64,000 bases of DNA. Source: Desulfolucanica intricata (GTDB taxonomy: Bacteria; Bacillota; Desulfotomaculia; Desulfotomaculales; Desulfofarciminaceae). A model generated the notes under the pieces. The model did not search any database, was not told the origin of the DNA, and saw only the letters and a program-made list of their open reading frames with translations. The position numbers and the translations under genes are program-made. Numbering within the stretch: position 1 is the stretch's first letter; each line of letters starts with the position of its first letter. Shown piece after piece: positions 18,485-25,863 of the stretch. Location: assembly GCF_001592105.1 (NCBI RefSeq), contig NZ_BCWE01000009.1, positions 62,001-126,000 on the forward strand. The letters are read 5' to 3'.

Positions 18485-18553
18485 TCATACCTCCACAGGC
18501 TTTCCATACAAGATTCGTCTAACGGACTGCCAGTTCGTTAAATTAACAATCAT
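18485..18553 (-). CDS. Possible 22-residue leader peptide upstream of cheR
   Basis: A short frame starting ATG at 18553 with AAGGAG 9 bases upstream and ending TGA one base before the cheR ATG. The cheR ribosome site lies inside it, so translation of the short frame could be coupled to cheR. The peptide starts MIVNLTNWQSVRR and ends KPVEV. No family known; it may be a chance frame, though the ribosome site is convincing. Confidence 0.35.
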   Translation of the reverse strand: MIVNLTNWQSVRRILYGKPVEV

Positions 18554-18957
18554 TATTCGTCGCTCCTTGATATAAATATTAATTATTAAATAATCCGGAA
18601 AGTTTTTAGCTACTAAGGCACCCGGTGTCCGGCCCGGCAGTAATCGATTTGTTAAATCGGGCTTATGAAAAACCGGATTTGCGTTAGGGAAATTTTTCTG
18701 ATAGATTAAAGTTATATATTTTGCTATAAATGTTAAATATCCTTTCTTAAAATATAATTTTATACAACTTAACTGTAAAACTTTTCATTGTTTACATAAT
18801 TATACCGCAATACAACAGAAAACGATAAAAAATCTCCCAAATAATCAGGAGTAATTTTCTTTGCAATTAAATTTAAAGTTATTTTATTTTTGTCAATTAT
18901 TCTACAAATAATAGCTGCAAAATTATTAAGGCACCTTAATTGTTGAATTGAGTGCCT
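18508..18957. other. Intergenic region with a structured element at 18592-18680
   Basis: About 450 bases between fliY and cheR. On the minus strand (cheR sense) 18592-18680 can fold into a closed element. AAATCCGG pairs with CCGGATT at its base and TTTTT pairs with AAAAA. GATTT-AAC-AAATC forms an inner hairpin flanked by GCCC/GGGC, and a CCGG-aca-CCGG hairpin lies next to it. I compared it with c-di-GMP, purine and ykkC aptamers and found no match. The remainder (18681-18925) is AT-rich, with nothing I can assign. A terminator for fliY lies at 18928-18958. Confidence 0.4.
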
Positions 18958-18958
18958 T
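18920..18958 (-). terminator. Probable terminator after fliY
   Basis: Stem AAGGCAC (18928-18934) and GTGCCTT (18952-18958), beginning at the fliY stop. It is followed on the minus strand by AATAATTTT, a weak tail. It separates the flagellar operon from cheR. Confidence 0.6.
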
Positions 18959-20061
18959 TATTTAACAATATTTTGTATTCTTTCTTGAGGACTAATGATA
19001 TTGTTTATTCTTACACCGAAATTCTCGTTTACAACAACAACCTCACCCTTAGCCACCAGTGTTCCGTTGACTAAGATATCCACCGGTTCTTCCGCAAGAG
19101 AGTTTAGTTCAATAATCGATCCGGGGGTAAGCCCCAGAACTTCCTTTATCGGTTTTTTCGTTTTACCTAACACTACTGTAACCTTTAAGGGAATATCCAA
19201 TATTAGATTCAGCTTTTCCTGTTCAACTTCGCTCAGTGGAAATAATTTTTGTTCAGACATTGCCGGTATTTTTTCCTGCCTCTTGAAAAATCCCTCAGTT
19301 ATAAAATCATCTACATCGTTTTTCAAATCAGGTGGTGTAACAATTTCTTCTGTTTTGTTGTTAAAATCATGTTCAGATACTTCTAAGCCTAAATTACTAA
19401 GTAACAGCTGTATTTCTTCCTTTGCGGTTTTCGGGGACATTATCTGCATTATCTGAAAATCTGTTATGCTGCCGACAGTCATATTAAATAAAACAATTGC
19501 CAGAGGGCCTTTTTCCAGGATTCCTTCCGGAACTTCTCCTTCCTTAAAAATGTTCGCTTGTGGGGGAGAAATATTAATAGTCCGACCCAGCATCATTGCT
19601 AAAGCAGTGGCAGCCGATCCGCTCATTTGATTCATAGCTTCCGATGCGGCACTTATCTCCATTTCTGACGGTTCTTTTATCTGAACAGAACCATCACCCC
19701 CCATCATTAAATCCGCAACTGTCAGAGCCTCCTGAAGCTTCAAAATCAGCAGATTATAACCATTAAATCCGTCTTTATACTGCACCTTAATTGTCATATA
19801 GGGAGATTCAAAACGTGACCAAAGTTCTGACCCGCTCATTATTAAAACTTGAGGGCCGGAAATTTGCACCCTTTGATTTAACAATATAGATAAAGTTGTT
19901 GCGGCCGAGCCTATGGAAATATTACCTATCTCACCTAAAGCATCTTTCTCCACTGTTGTCAACAGCTGAGTTTCCGGTACAGATTCCCCGGCTGCTTTAT
20001 TTGGACTTAGTAAAGCATCTATTTCTTCCTTGCTGAGAAGTTTAGAATTTTCATTACCCAC
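18958..20061 (-). CDS. fliY: Flagellar motor switch phosphatase FliY
   Basis: A fused switch protein of the C-ring. The N-terminal CheY-P-binding peptide SKEEIDALL is at residues 10-18. A CheC-type domain (about 35-215) has two phosphatase motifs, DALGEIGN and SAASEAMN, both fitting (S/D)-x3-E-x2-N. A linker follows, then a C-terminal SpoA/FliN domain (about 285-360). In Bacillus such a protein both builds the switch and removes phosphate from CheY-P. It starts at GTG 20061, overlapping fliM by 8 bases. A separate FliN-like gene also exists at 32479-32859, which makes the domain set redundant. It is the last gene of the long operon. Confidence 0.95.
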   Translation of the reverse strand: MGNENSKLLSKEEIDALLSPNKAAGESVPETQLLTTVEKDALGEIGNISIGSAATTLSILLNQRVQISGPQVLIMSGSELWSRFESPYMTIKVQYKDGFNGYNLLILKLQEALTVADLMMGGDGSVQIKEPSEMEISAASEAMNQMSGSAATALAMMLGRTINISPPQANIFKEGEVPEGILEKGPLAIVLFNMTVGSITDFQIMQIMSPKTAKEEIQLLLSNLGLEVSEHDFNNKTEEIVTPPDLKNDVDDFITEGFFKRQEKIPAMSEQKLFPLSEVEQEKLNLILDIPLKVTVVLGKTKKPIKEVLGLTPGSIIELNSLAEEPVDILVNGTLVAKGEVVVVNENFGVRINNIISPQERIQNIVK

Positions 20062-21046
20062 CGGTTCTTTCCCCCTCTGTCAACGAGGTAACTTGCACAG
20101 CAAAAAACCGTCCCATTATACCGGTCTGCACCTTATATTTTAATTTCTCATCTACATAAAGGTCCATATCTTCCCCTATCCGCCTATCCAGTGACAACAC
20201 ATCACCTTCTTGCAAATGTAAAAAGTCCCGCACACTGATTTCAGTCTCTCCTAAAACTGCGGTTAATGATATCTCAGATAAACCCAGCCAATATTCCAAA
20301 CTAGTTCTGTCATCCTGATCAGCTGCAGTATTTCGAGAATACCGGTAATGTAAGGACAGCTGTGACAGAACAGGATCTAAAAGCATATACGGCAGACAAA
20401 TATTAATAAAACCTTCAATAGTACCGCCTATAACTGTATTAAAAGTCAGTACAGCCACAATTTCACTGGGGGAAATTATTTGGTGCAGTCGAGGGTTGGT
20501 TTCTACAGTCAAAAGTTCCGGAGTTACTTCAAAAAAATCCTTCCATATAAAGCCAAGGTTCTCAAGTAACTTTACATTTAGTTTTTTCATCACCGATAGT
20601 TCTATTTCAGTTAACTCACGAAGCGGGTCAGTCATTTCCCCACGCCCACCTAACATTAAGTCAATAACCGGAAAAATAAACTGTGGGTTAGTCTCCAATA
20701 TAGCTGTTCCTTTTAACGGCTGTAGCAAAAAAACTGATAAAAGGGTCGGACTGTGCACAGAACGAAGAAAATCATCAAAGGTAAACTGATCCACTGAGGC
20801 TACCCGTACTACAATGTTTGTTCTTAAATATCCTGATAAAAAGTTTGACAAAAGACGAGCATAGCCTTCATGCAGCATATGTAAAGTCCTTAGTTGGTCA
20901 TTGGAAAATTTATTTGGGCGTTTAAAATCATATGTCTTATATTTTACTTCTATTTCTGTTTTTTTTAAATCTTTATCTTCTTCCTTTTTCACTTGTATAG
21001 TTTGCAACAGAGAACCAATTTCCGCTCGCGACAGTACTTCTTTCAA
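20054..21046 (-). CDS. fliM: Flagellar motor switch protein FliM
   Basis: C-ring protein that links FliG to FliN/FliY and normally carries the CheY-P docking peptide. The 330-residue protein shows the conserved YDFKRPNKFSNDQLRTLHMLHE segment near 35-56 and the CheC-like middle domain (LMLGGRG, FNTVIGGTIEGFINICLPY). A SpoA domain follows (about 255-320, with VRDFLHLQEGDVLSLDR). The N-terminal peptide reads LSRAEIGSLL where the family has LSQxEIDALL: the Asp is Gly. Start: TTG at 21046, preceded by GGGCGGG. It lies between the CheY-like gene and fliY. Confidence 0.95.
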   Translation of the reverse strand: MKEVLSRAEIGSLLQTIQVKKEEDKDLKKTEIEVKYKTYDFKRPNKFSNDQLRTLHMLHEGYARLLSNFLSGYLRTNIVVRVASVDQFTFDDFLRSVHSPTLLSVFLLQPLKGTAILETNPQFIFPVIDLMLGGRGEMTDPLRELTEIELSVMKKLNVKLLENLGFIWKDFFEVTPELLTVETNPRLHQIISPSEIVAVLTFNTVIGGTIEGFINICLPYMLLDPVLSQLSLHYRYSRNTAADQDDRTSLEYWLGLSEISLTAVLGETEISVRDFLHLQEGDVLSLDRRIGEDMDLYVDEKLKYKVQTGIMGRFFAVQVTSLTEGERTGG

Positions 21047-21072
21047 GTCATACCCGCCCTTCCTAACATATA

Positions 21073-21444
21073 TTAATACGACCTGGATAAAACCCGCTCA
21101 ATAGCCTGAAGGATGCGGTCCTGCTGAAAAGGTTTTACAATAAAATCTTTAGCCCCGGCCTGAATTGCTTCCATTACAATAACCTGCTGTCCCATCGCAC
21201 TGCACATGATAATATTTGCATGCGGGTCTATTTTACGTATCTCTTTAACTGCTTCCAATCCATCCATAGCGGGCATAATTATGTTCATTATAACTAAATC
21301 CGGTTTTAATTCTTTATACAAATCTACGGCAGCTATCCCGTTTTCAGCCTCACCTACTACTTCATAACCGTGTTTAGTTACAATATCTTTAATCATCTTA
21401 CGCATAAAAGCTGAATCGTCTACGATCAGGATCCCTTTCCCCAA
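21073..21444 (-). CDS. cheY: CheY-like receiver protein lacking the phospho-acceptor Asp
   Basis: A 123-residue single-domain receiver. It keeps the acidic pair Asp9-Asp10 in LIVDDSAFMRKM, the Ser82 switch position (IIMCSAMGQQ) and Lys104 (FIVKPF). But the position of the phosphorylated Asp54 is Asn: the codon is AAC in DLVIMNIIMPAMDG. The rest of the protein is close to the CheY that precedes or follows fliM/fliY in Firmicutes. The start is TTG at 21444, with GGAGGGGA 4-8 bases upstream. A receiver with Asn here cannot be phosphorylated in the usual way, so it may act as a phosphorylation-independent switch partner, or be repaired by deamidation. Not a frameshifted or truncated gene. Confidence 0.92.
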   Translation of the reverse strand: MGKGILIVDDSAFMRKMIKDIVTKHGYEVVGEAENGIAAVDLYKELKPDLVIMNIIMPAMDGLEAVKEIRKIDPHANIIMCSAMGQQVIVMEAIQAGAKDFIVKPFQQDRILQAIERVLSRSY

Positions 21445-21511
21445 GTTTTCCCCTCCAACTTAATTACTGTATTCGGCTATCATTTTTAATTGTTTCCTTA
21501 TCATATTGACC

Positions 21512-22291
21512 TTACCTGCCGCGCAGGTTATTCGCTATACCCCACATTTCATCAGCGGTACTTATTGCTCGTACATTTATTTGGTATGCCCGCCGGGCTT
21601 CAATAAGGCGCGTCATTTCATTAATTAAATCAACATTCGACGCCTCCAAATAACCTTGATTTAAAACGCCGTAACCTGCCTCACCCGGGAATCCCTCCTC
21701 GGCCGCGCCACTTTCCTCACCCGGTACATAAAGATTACTGTCAACCGTGATTAAGCCGGAAGGATTAATAAAGTTGTACAAAACAATCTGTCCCAATTCC
21801 TCTGCTTCCCCTTCAGAATTAGACACCGTTACCTTCCCGTTCGGAGCTATAACTACATCTCTGTAATCGGCGGGGAATTCAAACCCGGGGTATACTCTGT
21901 TTCCAAAGGAGTCTACCAGATAGTTATTTTCATCTATCCTTAAGGTACCTCCCCGTGTATAAAACTCTTCACCTGCAGGCGAAATGACTTGTAAAAATCC
22001 CGGGCCTTCTACGGCTAAATCCAGTAAATTGCCGGTATCCTTTAAGATACCATTACTAAAAACTTTTCTTATATCACTGACTTGAACTCCATTCCTAAAA
22101 AACTGCTGTTTAGTTTTATCCTCCGCTTCTTTCGTCGAAGGATCCGTTGACTGAAAAAGTAAATCAGAGAATTTTACCTTTTCACTTTTATAGCATGCAG
22201 TATTTACGTTTGCAATATTGTTTGCAGCATTATCCATATAAATTTGATAAGCATTTAAACCGGAGACACCATTCATTAAAGTTTTTAACAA
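21512..22291 (-). CDS. flgG: Flagellar distal rod protein FlgG
   Basis: A 259-residue rod/hook-family protein. The N-terminal helix has the family motif ANNIANVNTACYKSEKVKF, and the C-terminal helix GYLEASNVDLINEMTRLIEARRAY is of the FlgG type. The middle domain includes GFLQVISPAGEEFYTRGG. It builds the distal rod that crosses the wall. Start: TTG at 22291, with GGGGGG 8 bases upstream. It follows flgF by 25 bases, the paired arrangement known as flhO-flhP in Bacillus. Confidence 0.9.
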   Translation of the reverse strand: MLKTLMNGVSGLNAYQIYMDNAANNIANVNTACYKSEKVKFSDLLFQSTDPSTKEAEDKTKQQFFRNGVQVSDIRKVFSNGILKDTGNLLDLAVEGPGFLQVISPAGEEFYTRGGTLRIDENNYLVDSFGNRVYPGFEFPADYRDVVIAPNGKVTVSNSEGEAEELGQIVLYNFINPSGLITVDSNLYVPGEESGAAEEGFPGEAGYGVLNQGYLEASNVDLINEMTRLIEARRAYQINVRAISTADEMWGIANNLRGR

Positions 22292-22316
22292 AAGTACAGC
22301 CCCCCAAAATTTTCAT

Positions 22317-23084
22317 TTATTTTACAACTCCCACATTATTAACTGCTTTACCTAAAAGTTCATCCTGCACCTGAATAAGTTTTTGATTCGTTTCATAGGC
22401 TCGCGCTACAGTTAACATATTAGTTAACTCCTTCACTAAATCGGTGTTAGATCTTTCCAAAAAACCTTGCCGGATTTGGTAATTTTCCGCGTCAAAGGAT
22501 TGTAACTCCGTTTCACGGTCAGCCCTATAATAATTATCTCCCACCTTTTCTAACTGCTGCGAATTTATAAAATCTGTAATTAACAGTCGATCTTTTTCCT
22601 CCCCGTTCACATAAATCACACCGTCTTTATCCACTGTAAAACTATTACCCTGCCCAATTTCCACCGGACCTGCTTGTCCTAAAAGAGTATAGCCTTGTGA
22701 AGATACTAAATAACCGTAATTATCCAGTGCAAAGGAACCGTCTCTGGTATAATAAATACCCTCGGGCGTCTCAACTGTAAAAAAGCCGTTCCCACTTATG
22801 GCAAAATCAGTATCTAATCCTGTTTCCTCCAAAGTTCCCTGAGAAAAATCCGTACTGACTTCGTCTACAACTGCTCCCTGGGATATTAAGCCGACCGGCC
22901 GGAAATAAGTTCTTCCTTTTCTTTCATCCATAAGGTTCATTAACTGTTCATTAAAACTTTTAGCCACAATCTGCTCATTCTTGAATCCATTTGTATTTAT
23001 GTTAGCCAAGTTATTTGACATAACTTCCATTTTCAACTGTAATACATTCATACCGTATGCCCCACTATATATACCTCTAATCAC
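22317..23084 (-). CDS. flgF: Flagellar proximal rod protein FlgF (FlhO-like)
   Basis: A 255-residue axial protein with the N-terminal MSNNLANINTNGFKNEQ motif and a C-terminal FLERSNTDLVKELTNMLTVARAYETNQ helix. The ending DELLGKAVNNVGVVK is typical of FlgF/FlhO. The start is GTG at 23084, with GGAGGAG about 6 bases upstream, overlapping the stop of the swrB-like gene by 4 bases (translational coupling). Together with the next gene it forms the rod, here placed after sigD and not with flgB-flgC. Confidence 0.88.
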   Translation of the reverse strand: MIRGIYSGAYGMNVLQLKMEVMSNNLANINTNGFKNEQIVAKSFNEQLMNLMDERKGRTYFRPVGLISQGAVVDEVSTDFSQGTLEETGLDTDFAISGNGFFTVETPEGIYYTRDGSFALDNYGYLVSSQGYTLLGQAGPVEIGQGNSFTVDKDGVIYVNGEEKDRLLITDFINSQQLEKVGDNYYRADRETELQSFDAENYQIRQGFLERSNTDLVKELTNMLTVARAYETNQKLIQVQDELLGKAVNNVGVVK

Positions 23085-23563
23085 ATAACTTCTCCTCCTG
23101 AAGTATTTTTCAGCTTTCTAAGGTTTAAAATTAATTCTATTTCTCCTTTGTCTTTACCGGTTTCCCGGGCAATTTCAGTAATCGGTTTCCCGTAATCAAA
23201 TGCTCTATAAATCCGTTCCTCTAAACTTCCGGACGTATTCTCCGGTTCCCCGCGGGACATCAAAACCCTCATTTGCCCTTCCATCCGGAAGATCTTATCC
23301 CGTATTTCTTTGTTTAAAGTAATAATTGTTTCCAATCGGGCTTCAAGATTATTAATATATACTTCTAATTCCGAACCTGCCGCACCTTTACTTTTATCAG
23401 TAAGCCTGTTCAGCTCCCTGGCAAAGGCATGCTTTTTGGAAAACTGTATTTTCTTAATAAGTAAAATAATTACGTAAATACTTCCTGTTAAGAATGCTCC
23501 GCACAACACCCAAAATAACTTATAATTTAATATATTAACTACTTGTCCGGGGAGACCCTGCAA
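23081..23563 (-). CDS. swrB: SwrB/YlxL-like membrane protein downstream of sigD
   Basis: A 160-residue protein with one membrane segment at about 12-36 (LFWVLCGAFLTGSIYVIILLI is within it), a coiled-coil region (about 65-110), and a C-terminal helix-turn-helix-like tail, YRAFDYGKPITEIARETGK. Position immediately after sigD, size and this domain order match SwrB of Bacillus, which promotes assembly of the export apparatus and basal body. Sequence similarity is not something I can measure here, so the symbol is given by architecture and synteny. Start: TTG at 23563 with AAGGAG upstream, 1 base after sigD. Confidence 0.7.
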   Translation of the reverse strand: MQGLPGQVVNILNYKLFWVLCGAFLTGSIYVIILLIKKIQFSKKHAFARELNRLTDKSKGAAGSELEVYINNLEARLETIITLNKEIRDKIFRMEGQMRVLMSRGEPENTSGSLEERIYRAFDYGKPITEIARETGKDKGEIELILNLRKLKNTSGGEVM

Positions 23564-23564
23564 T

Positions 23565-24314
23565 TTAAAACATCTCCTTAAGCTTTTGCCTTAATCTGGA
23601 CATAGCCCTGGTATGTAATTGGCTAACCCTTGATTCTGATACCTCTAAAACCGAGCCAATTTCTTTAAGCGTTAAATTCTCTTGATAATAAAGTGCCAAG
23701 ATCAGGCGATCTTTCTCCGTTAAAGCATCCACTGCCTCAACCAATATCCGTTTTCCGTCCTGCTGTTCGATTACGTCTAAAGGATCTGAGCCAACCGGGT
23801 CGGATAACAAATCACCCCATCGAACTGGCTCACCATCTGCAGCAGTATAAGTTTCATCCAAAGAATGTATATTTAGTTGATTATAATAATTAGCCAGTTT
23901 GTGTAAATCAGTAATGTTTATATTTAAGGCTGCGGCCACCTGCTCATCTGTAAGGTTATCTCCATGTATTTTCCGTAAACGCTCCCTCTCTGCATTAACC
24001 CTCTGTAGCTTATGCCAGAGGGTACGGGGCAGCCAAAACTGTTTTCTGACTTCGTCAATCATAGCTCCACGTATTCTCCGGTAAGCAAAATTTTCAAAAC
24101 TGACTCCGTGATTCGGATCATATTTTTCTATGGACTCAATTAAACCAATTATGCCATAGCCCTCCAAATCCTCCTGACTGACACTGTGTGGAAGCCTTAC
24201 CGCCAAGCGTCCGGAAATTTTCTTAACTAAAGGTAAATAGGTTAAAATCAAACGTTCCCGCGCTTCGTTATTTCTTTTGCGTTTATATTCTTCCCACAGC
24301 TTATCGCGATTCAT
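23565..24314 (-). CDS. sigD: RNA polymerase sigma factor SigD/FliA (sigma-28)
   Basis: Directs RNA polymerase to late flagellar promoters. The 249-residue protein has region 2 (LPHSVSQEDLEGYGIIGLIESIEKYDP, then FENFAYRRIRGAMIDEVRKQFW for -10 recognition) at about 38-95. Region 3 follows (TDEQVAAALNI), then region 4 with the DNA-binding helix LTLKEIGSVLEVSESRVSQLH near 210-230. Its targets are probably the TAAA-N15/16-GCCGATAA sites found before hag, fliD, fliS, flgM and the SLH gene in this window. It is held in check by FlgM (58610-58900). Confidence 0.97.
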   Translation of the reverse strand: MNRDKLWEEYKRKRNNEARERLILTYLPLVKKISGRLAVRLPHSVSQEDLEGYGIIGLIESIEKYDPNHGVSFENFAYRRIRGAMIDEVRKQFWLPRTLWHKLQRVNAERERLRKIHGDNLTDEQVAAALNINITDLHKLANYYNQLNIHSLDETYTAADGEPVRWGDLLSDPVGSDPLDVIEQQDGKRILVEAVDALTEKDRLILALYYQENLTLKEIGSVLEVSESRVSQLHTRAMSRLRQKLKEMF

Positions 24315-24324
24315 ATTTTGGCAA

Positions 24325-24978
24325 TCACCTACCTAAACCTTTTTTTGCCATCTCACGATAAATATAGCCGATAATTTTACATCTTTGGGTTTCAGTTAAT
24401 TCTATAAATTCTACACCCATAATATGGTATTTATCTTGCTCAGGTCGTGAAGCCTCTTTTCTAATTACCCTAACCTTGGATTGAATCTCCTGAAAATCCC
24501 CATTCTTGCCGGTTATTTGAAATTTCAATAATAATTGGCTTCCGACAGAGTAGGGTTTGTTAAGTAACAATTTCATGCCACCCCCGCTAATATCCAAAGC
24601 CTTGGCATGAATATATTCAGGATTATTACCTTCACCAGGAATATCTGCATAAAAAACATCCATTAAGGTAGCATAACGGAAAAATTTACGCTGCTGTACT
24701 CTCTCTAAATTATTTGGTTTTGTCAGGCGAAACATAGAAATAGAATCTTTTTTGAAACCTATGACTTTACAGGTACCAATAAAACACTCTGAAGGCCCGG
24801 TAAAACGCACCGTAACCGTCTCCCCCGGTAATAAAATTAACGGTTGTGACATAAAAGTCGGCAAGGCTATATATAAATATTTTTCATCTAGATCCTGGAT
24901 GCTGGAATGGTAATAATTGTTGTCACCCAACCTTGCTATATCGATTTTTGTATTTATCTTCATTATATCCTGTTCCAA
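24325..24978 (-). CDS. PilZ-domain flagellar brake protein, YcgR-like
   Basis: A 217-residue c-di-GMP effector. The N-terminal YcgR-type domain (about 1-95) is followed by a PilZ domain (about 98-210). Both ligand motifs are intact: RKFFR (RxxxR) near residue 98 and DISGGG near residue 127. In Bacillus the equivalent YpfA/MotI slows the motor by contacting MotA. The gene lies between flhG and sigD inside the flagellar operon, which supports the same role. Start: TTG at 24978, with GGGGGTG 5 bases upstream. Confidence 0.9.
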   Translation of the reverse strand: MEQDIMKINTKIDIARLGDNNYYHSSIQDLDEKYLYIALPTFMSQPLILLPGETVTVRFTGPSECFIGTCKVIGFKKDSISMFRLTKPNNLERVQQRKFFRYATLMDVFYADIPGEGNNPEYIHAKALDISGGGMKLLLNKPYSVGSQLLLKFQITGKNGDFQEIQSKVRVIRKEASRPEQDKYHIMGVEFIELTETQRCKIIGYIYREMAKKGLGR

Positions 24979-24989
24979 GGCAACACCCC

Positions 24990-25862
24990 CTAACCAAAAA
25001 GCTTAAGCAATTTACCAATAAAGCCCCCCATACCCTTTACCGGCTGCCGGGGCCCGTTAATTAAATTCGAAGCAATCTTAAGTATACTTTTTGATGCCGC
25101 AGAATGAGGTTCAGCAAGTATAAACGGTTTTTGATTTTTTACTGCTTGAACAACGGTGTAATCTGCGCAAATAGACCCCAGGTGGTTTATTTTAATCTGC
25201 AAAAATTTATTGGCAACCGTATTAATTTTACCGACAGTTTGGCAGGCCTCCCGCTCATTTGCCGCCATATTAACGATAAGCCCTACTTCCCGGTGTACAT
25301 TAAATTTTGACATAACTTTAATTATACCGTAACCGTCTGTTAAAGAAGTAGGTTCAGGTGTAAAAATAACAATTACTTCATCTGCCGCAGCTGTAAAAGC
25401 TAAGACATTTTTTGAAATTCCCGCACCCGTATCAATTAATACAAAATCAGTACAGTTTTGAAAATAACTTAGACTGTTTACCAAGTGCTGACGCTGTTTA
25501 TCATCCAGGTTTGCTAACTCATGAAGCCCGGAGCCTCCTGAAATAAATCTTACTTTTCCAGGACCTTCTACAATTATGTCTTCGATGGTTTTACCTTTAT
25601 ACAATAATTCATACAGGGTACCGGGCGGGTTAATACCCAATAAAACCTCAACATTTGCCAGGCCAAAGTCGGCATCCAGAATGACTACCCGCTGTTTCAT
25701 ATTTGCCAGGGCCAGTGCAAGGTTTACTACGAAATTAGTCTTGCCAACTCCACCTTTACCGCTGGTGACAGCAATAATACGCGGCCCGCCGGCAGGTTTT
25801 TTAGCAGGACCTATCAAGGCATTATTGGCTAAAACACGTAGCTTAGAAGCCTGGTCCGTCAT
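24990..25862 (-). CDS. flhG: Flagellar number regulator FlhG (MinD-like ATPase)
   Basis: A ParA/MinD-type ATPase that sets flagellar number and position, working against FlhF. From the ATG at 25862 (one base past the flhF stop) it has 290 residues. Visible are the N-terminal DQASKLRVLANNAL segment (FlhF-activating helix), the deviant Walker A SGKGGVGKTNFVVNLA, the switch LDADFGLANVEVLLG, DTGAGIS, and a C-terminal membrane-targeting-like helix GFIGKLLKLFG. A longer frame reaching 25928 overlaps flhF and starts without a ribosome site, so it is rejected. Confidence 0.95.
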   Translation of the reverse strand: MTDQASKLRVLANNALIGPAKKPAGGPRIIAVTSGKGGVGKTNFVVNLALALANMKQRVVILDADFGLANVEVLLGINPPGTLYELLYKGKTIEDIIVEGPGKVRFISGGSGLHELANLDDKQRQHLVNSLSYFQNCTDFVLIDTGAGISKNVLAFTAAADEVIVIFTPEPTSLTDGYGIIKVMSKFNVHREVGLIVNMAANEREACQTVGKINTVANKFLQIKINHLGSICADYTVVQAVKNQKPFILAEPHSAASKSILKIASNLINGPRQPVKGMGGFIGKLLKLFG

Positions 25863-25863
25863 A

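Noticed and set aside
18592-18666. Short plus-strand peptide frame (LATKAPGVRPGSN...) in the same region
   Set aside because: No start or ribosome site and stops just upstream; more likely a by-product of GC-rich hairpins.
18592-18680. c-di-GMP-I riboswitch before cheR
   Set aside because: An ACGCAAA string is present on the minus strand, but the tetraloop hairpin before it and the GGxAGCCGGGTT block after it are missing.
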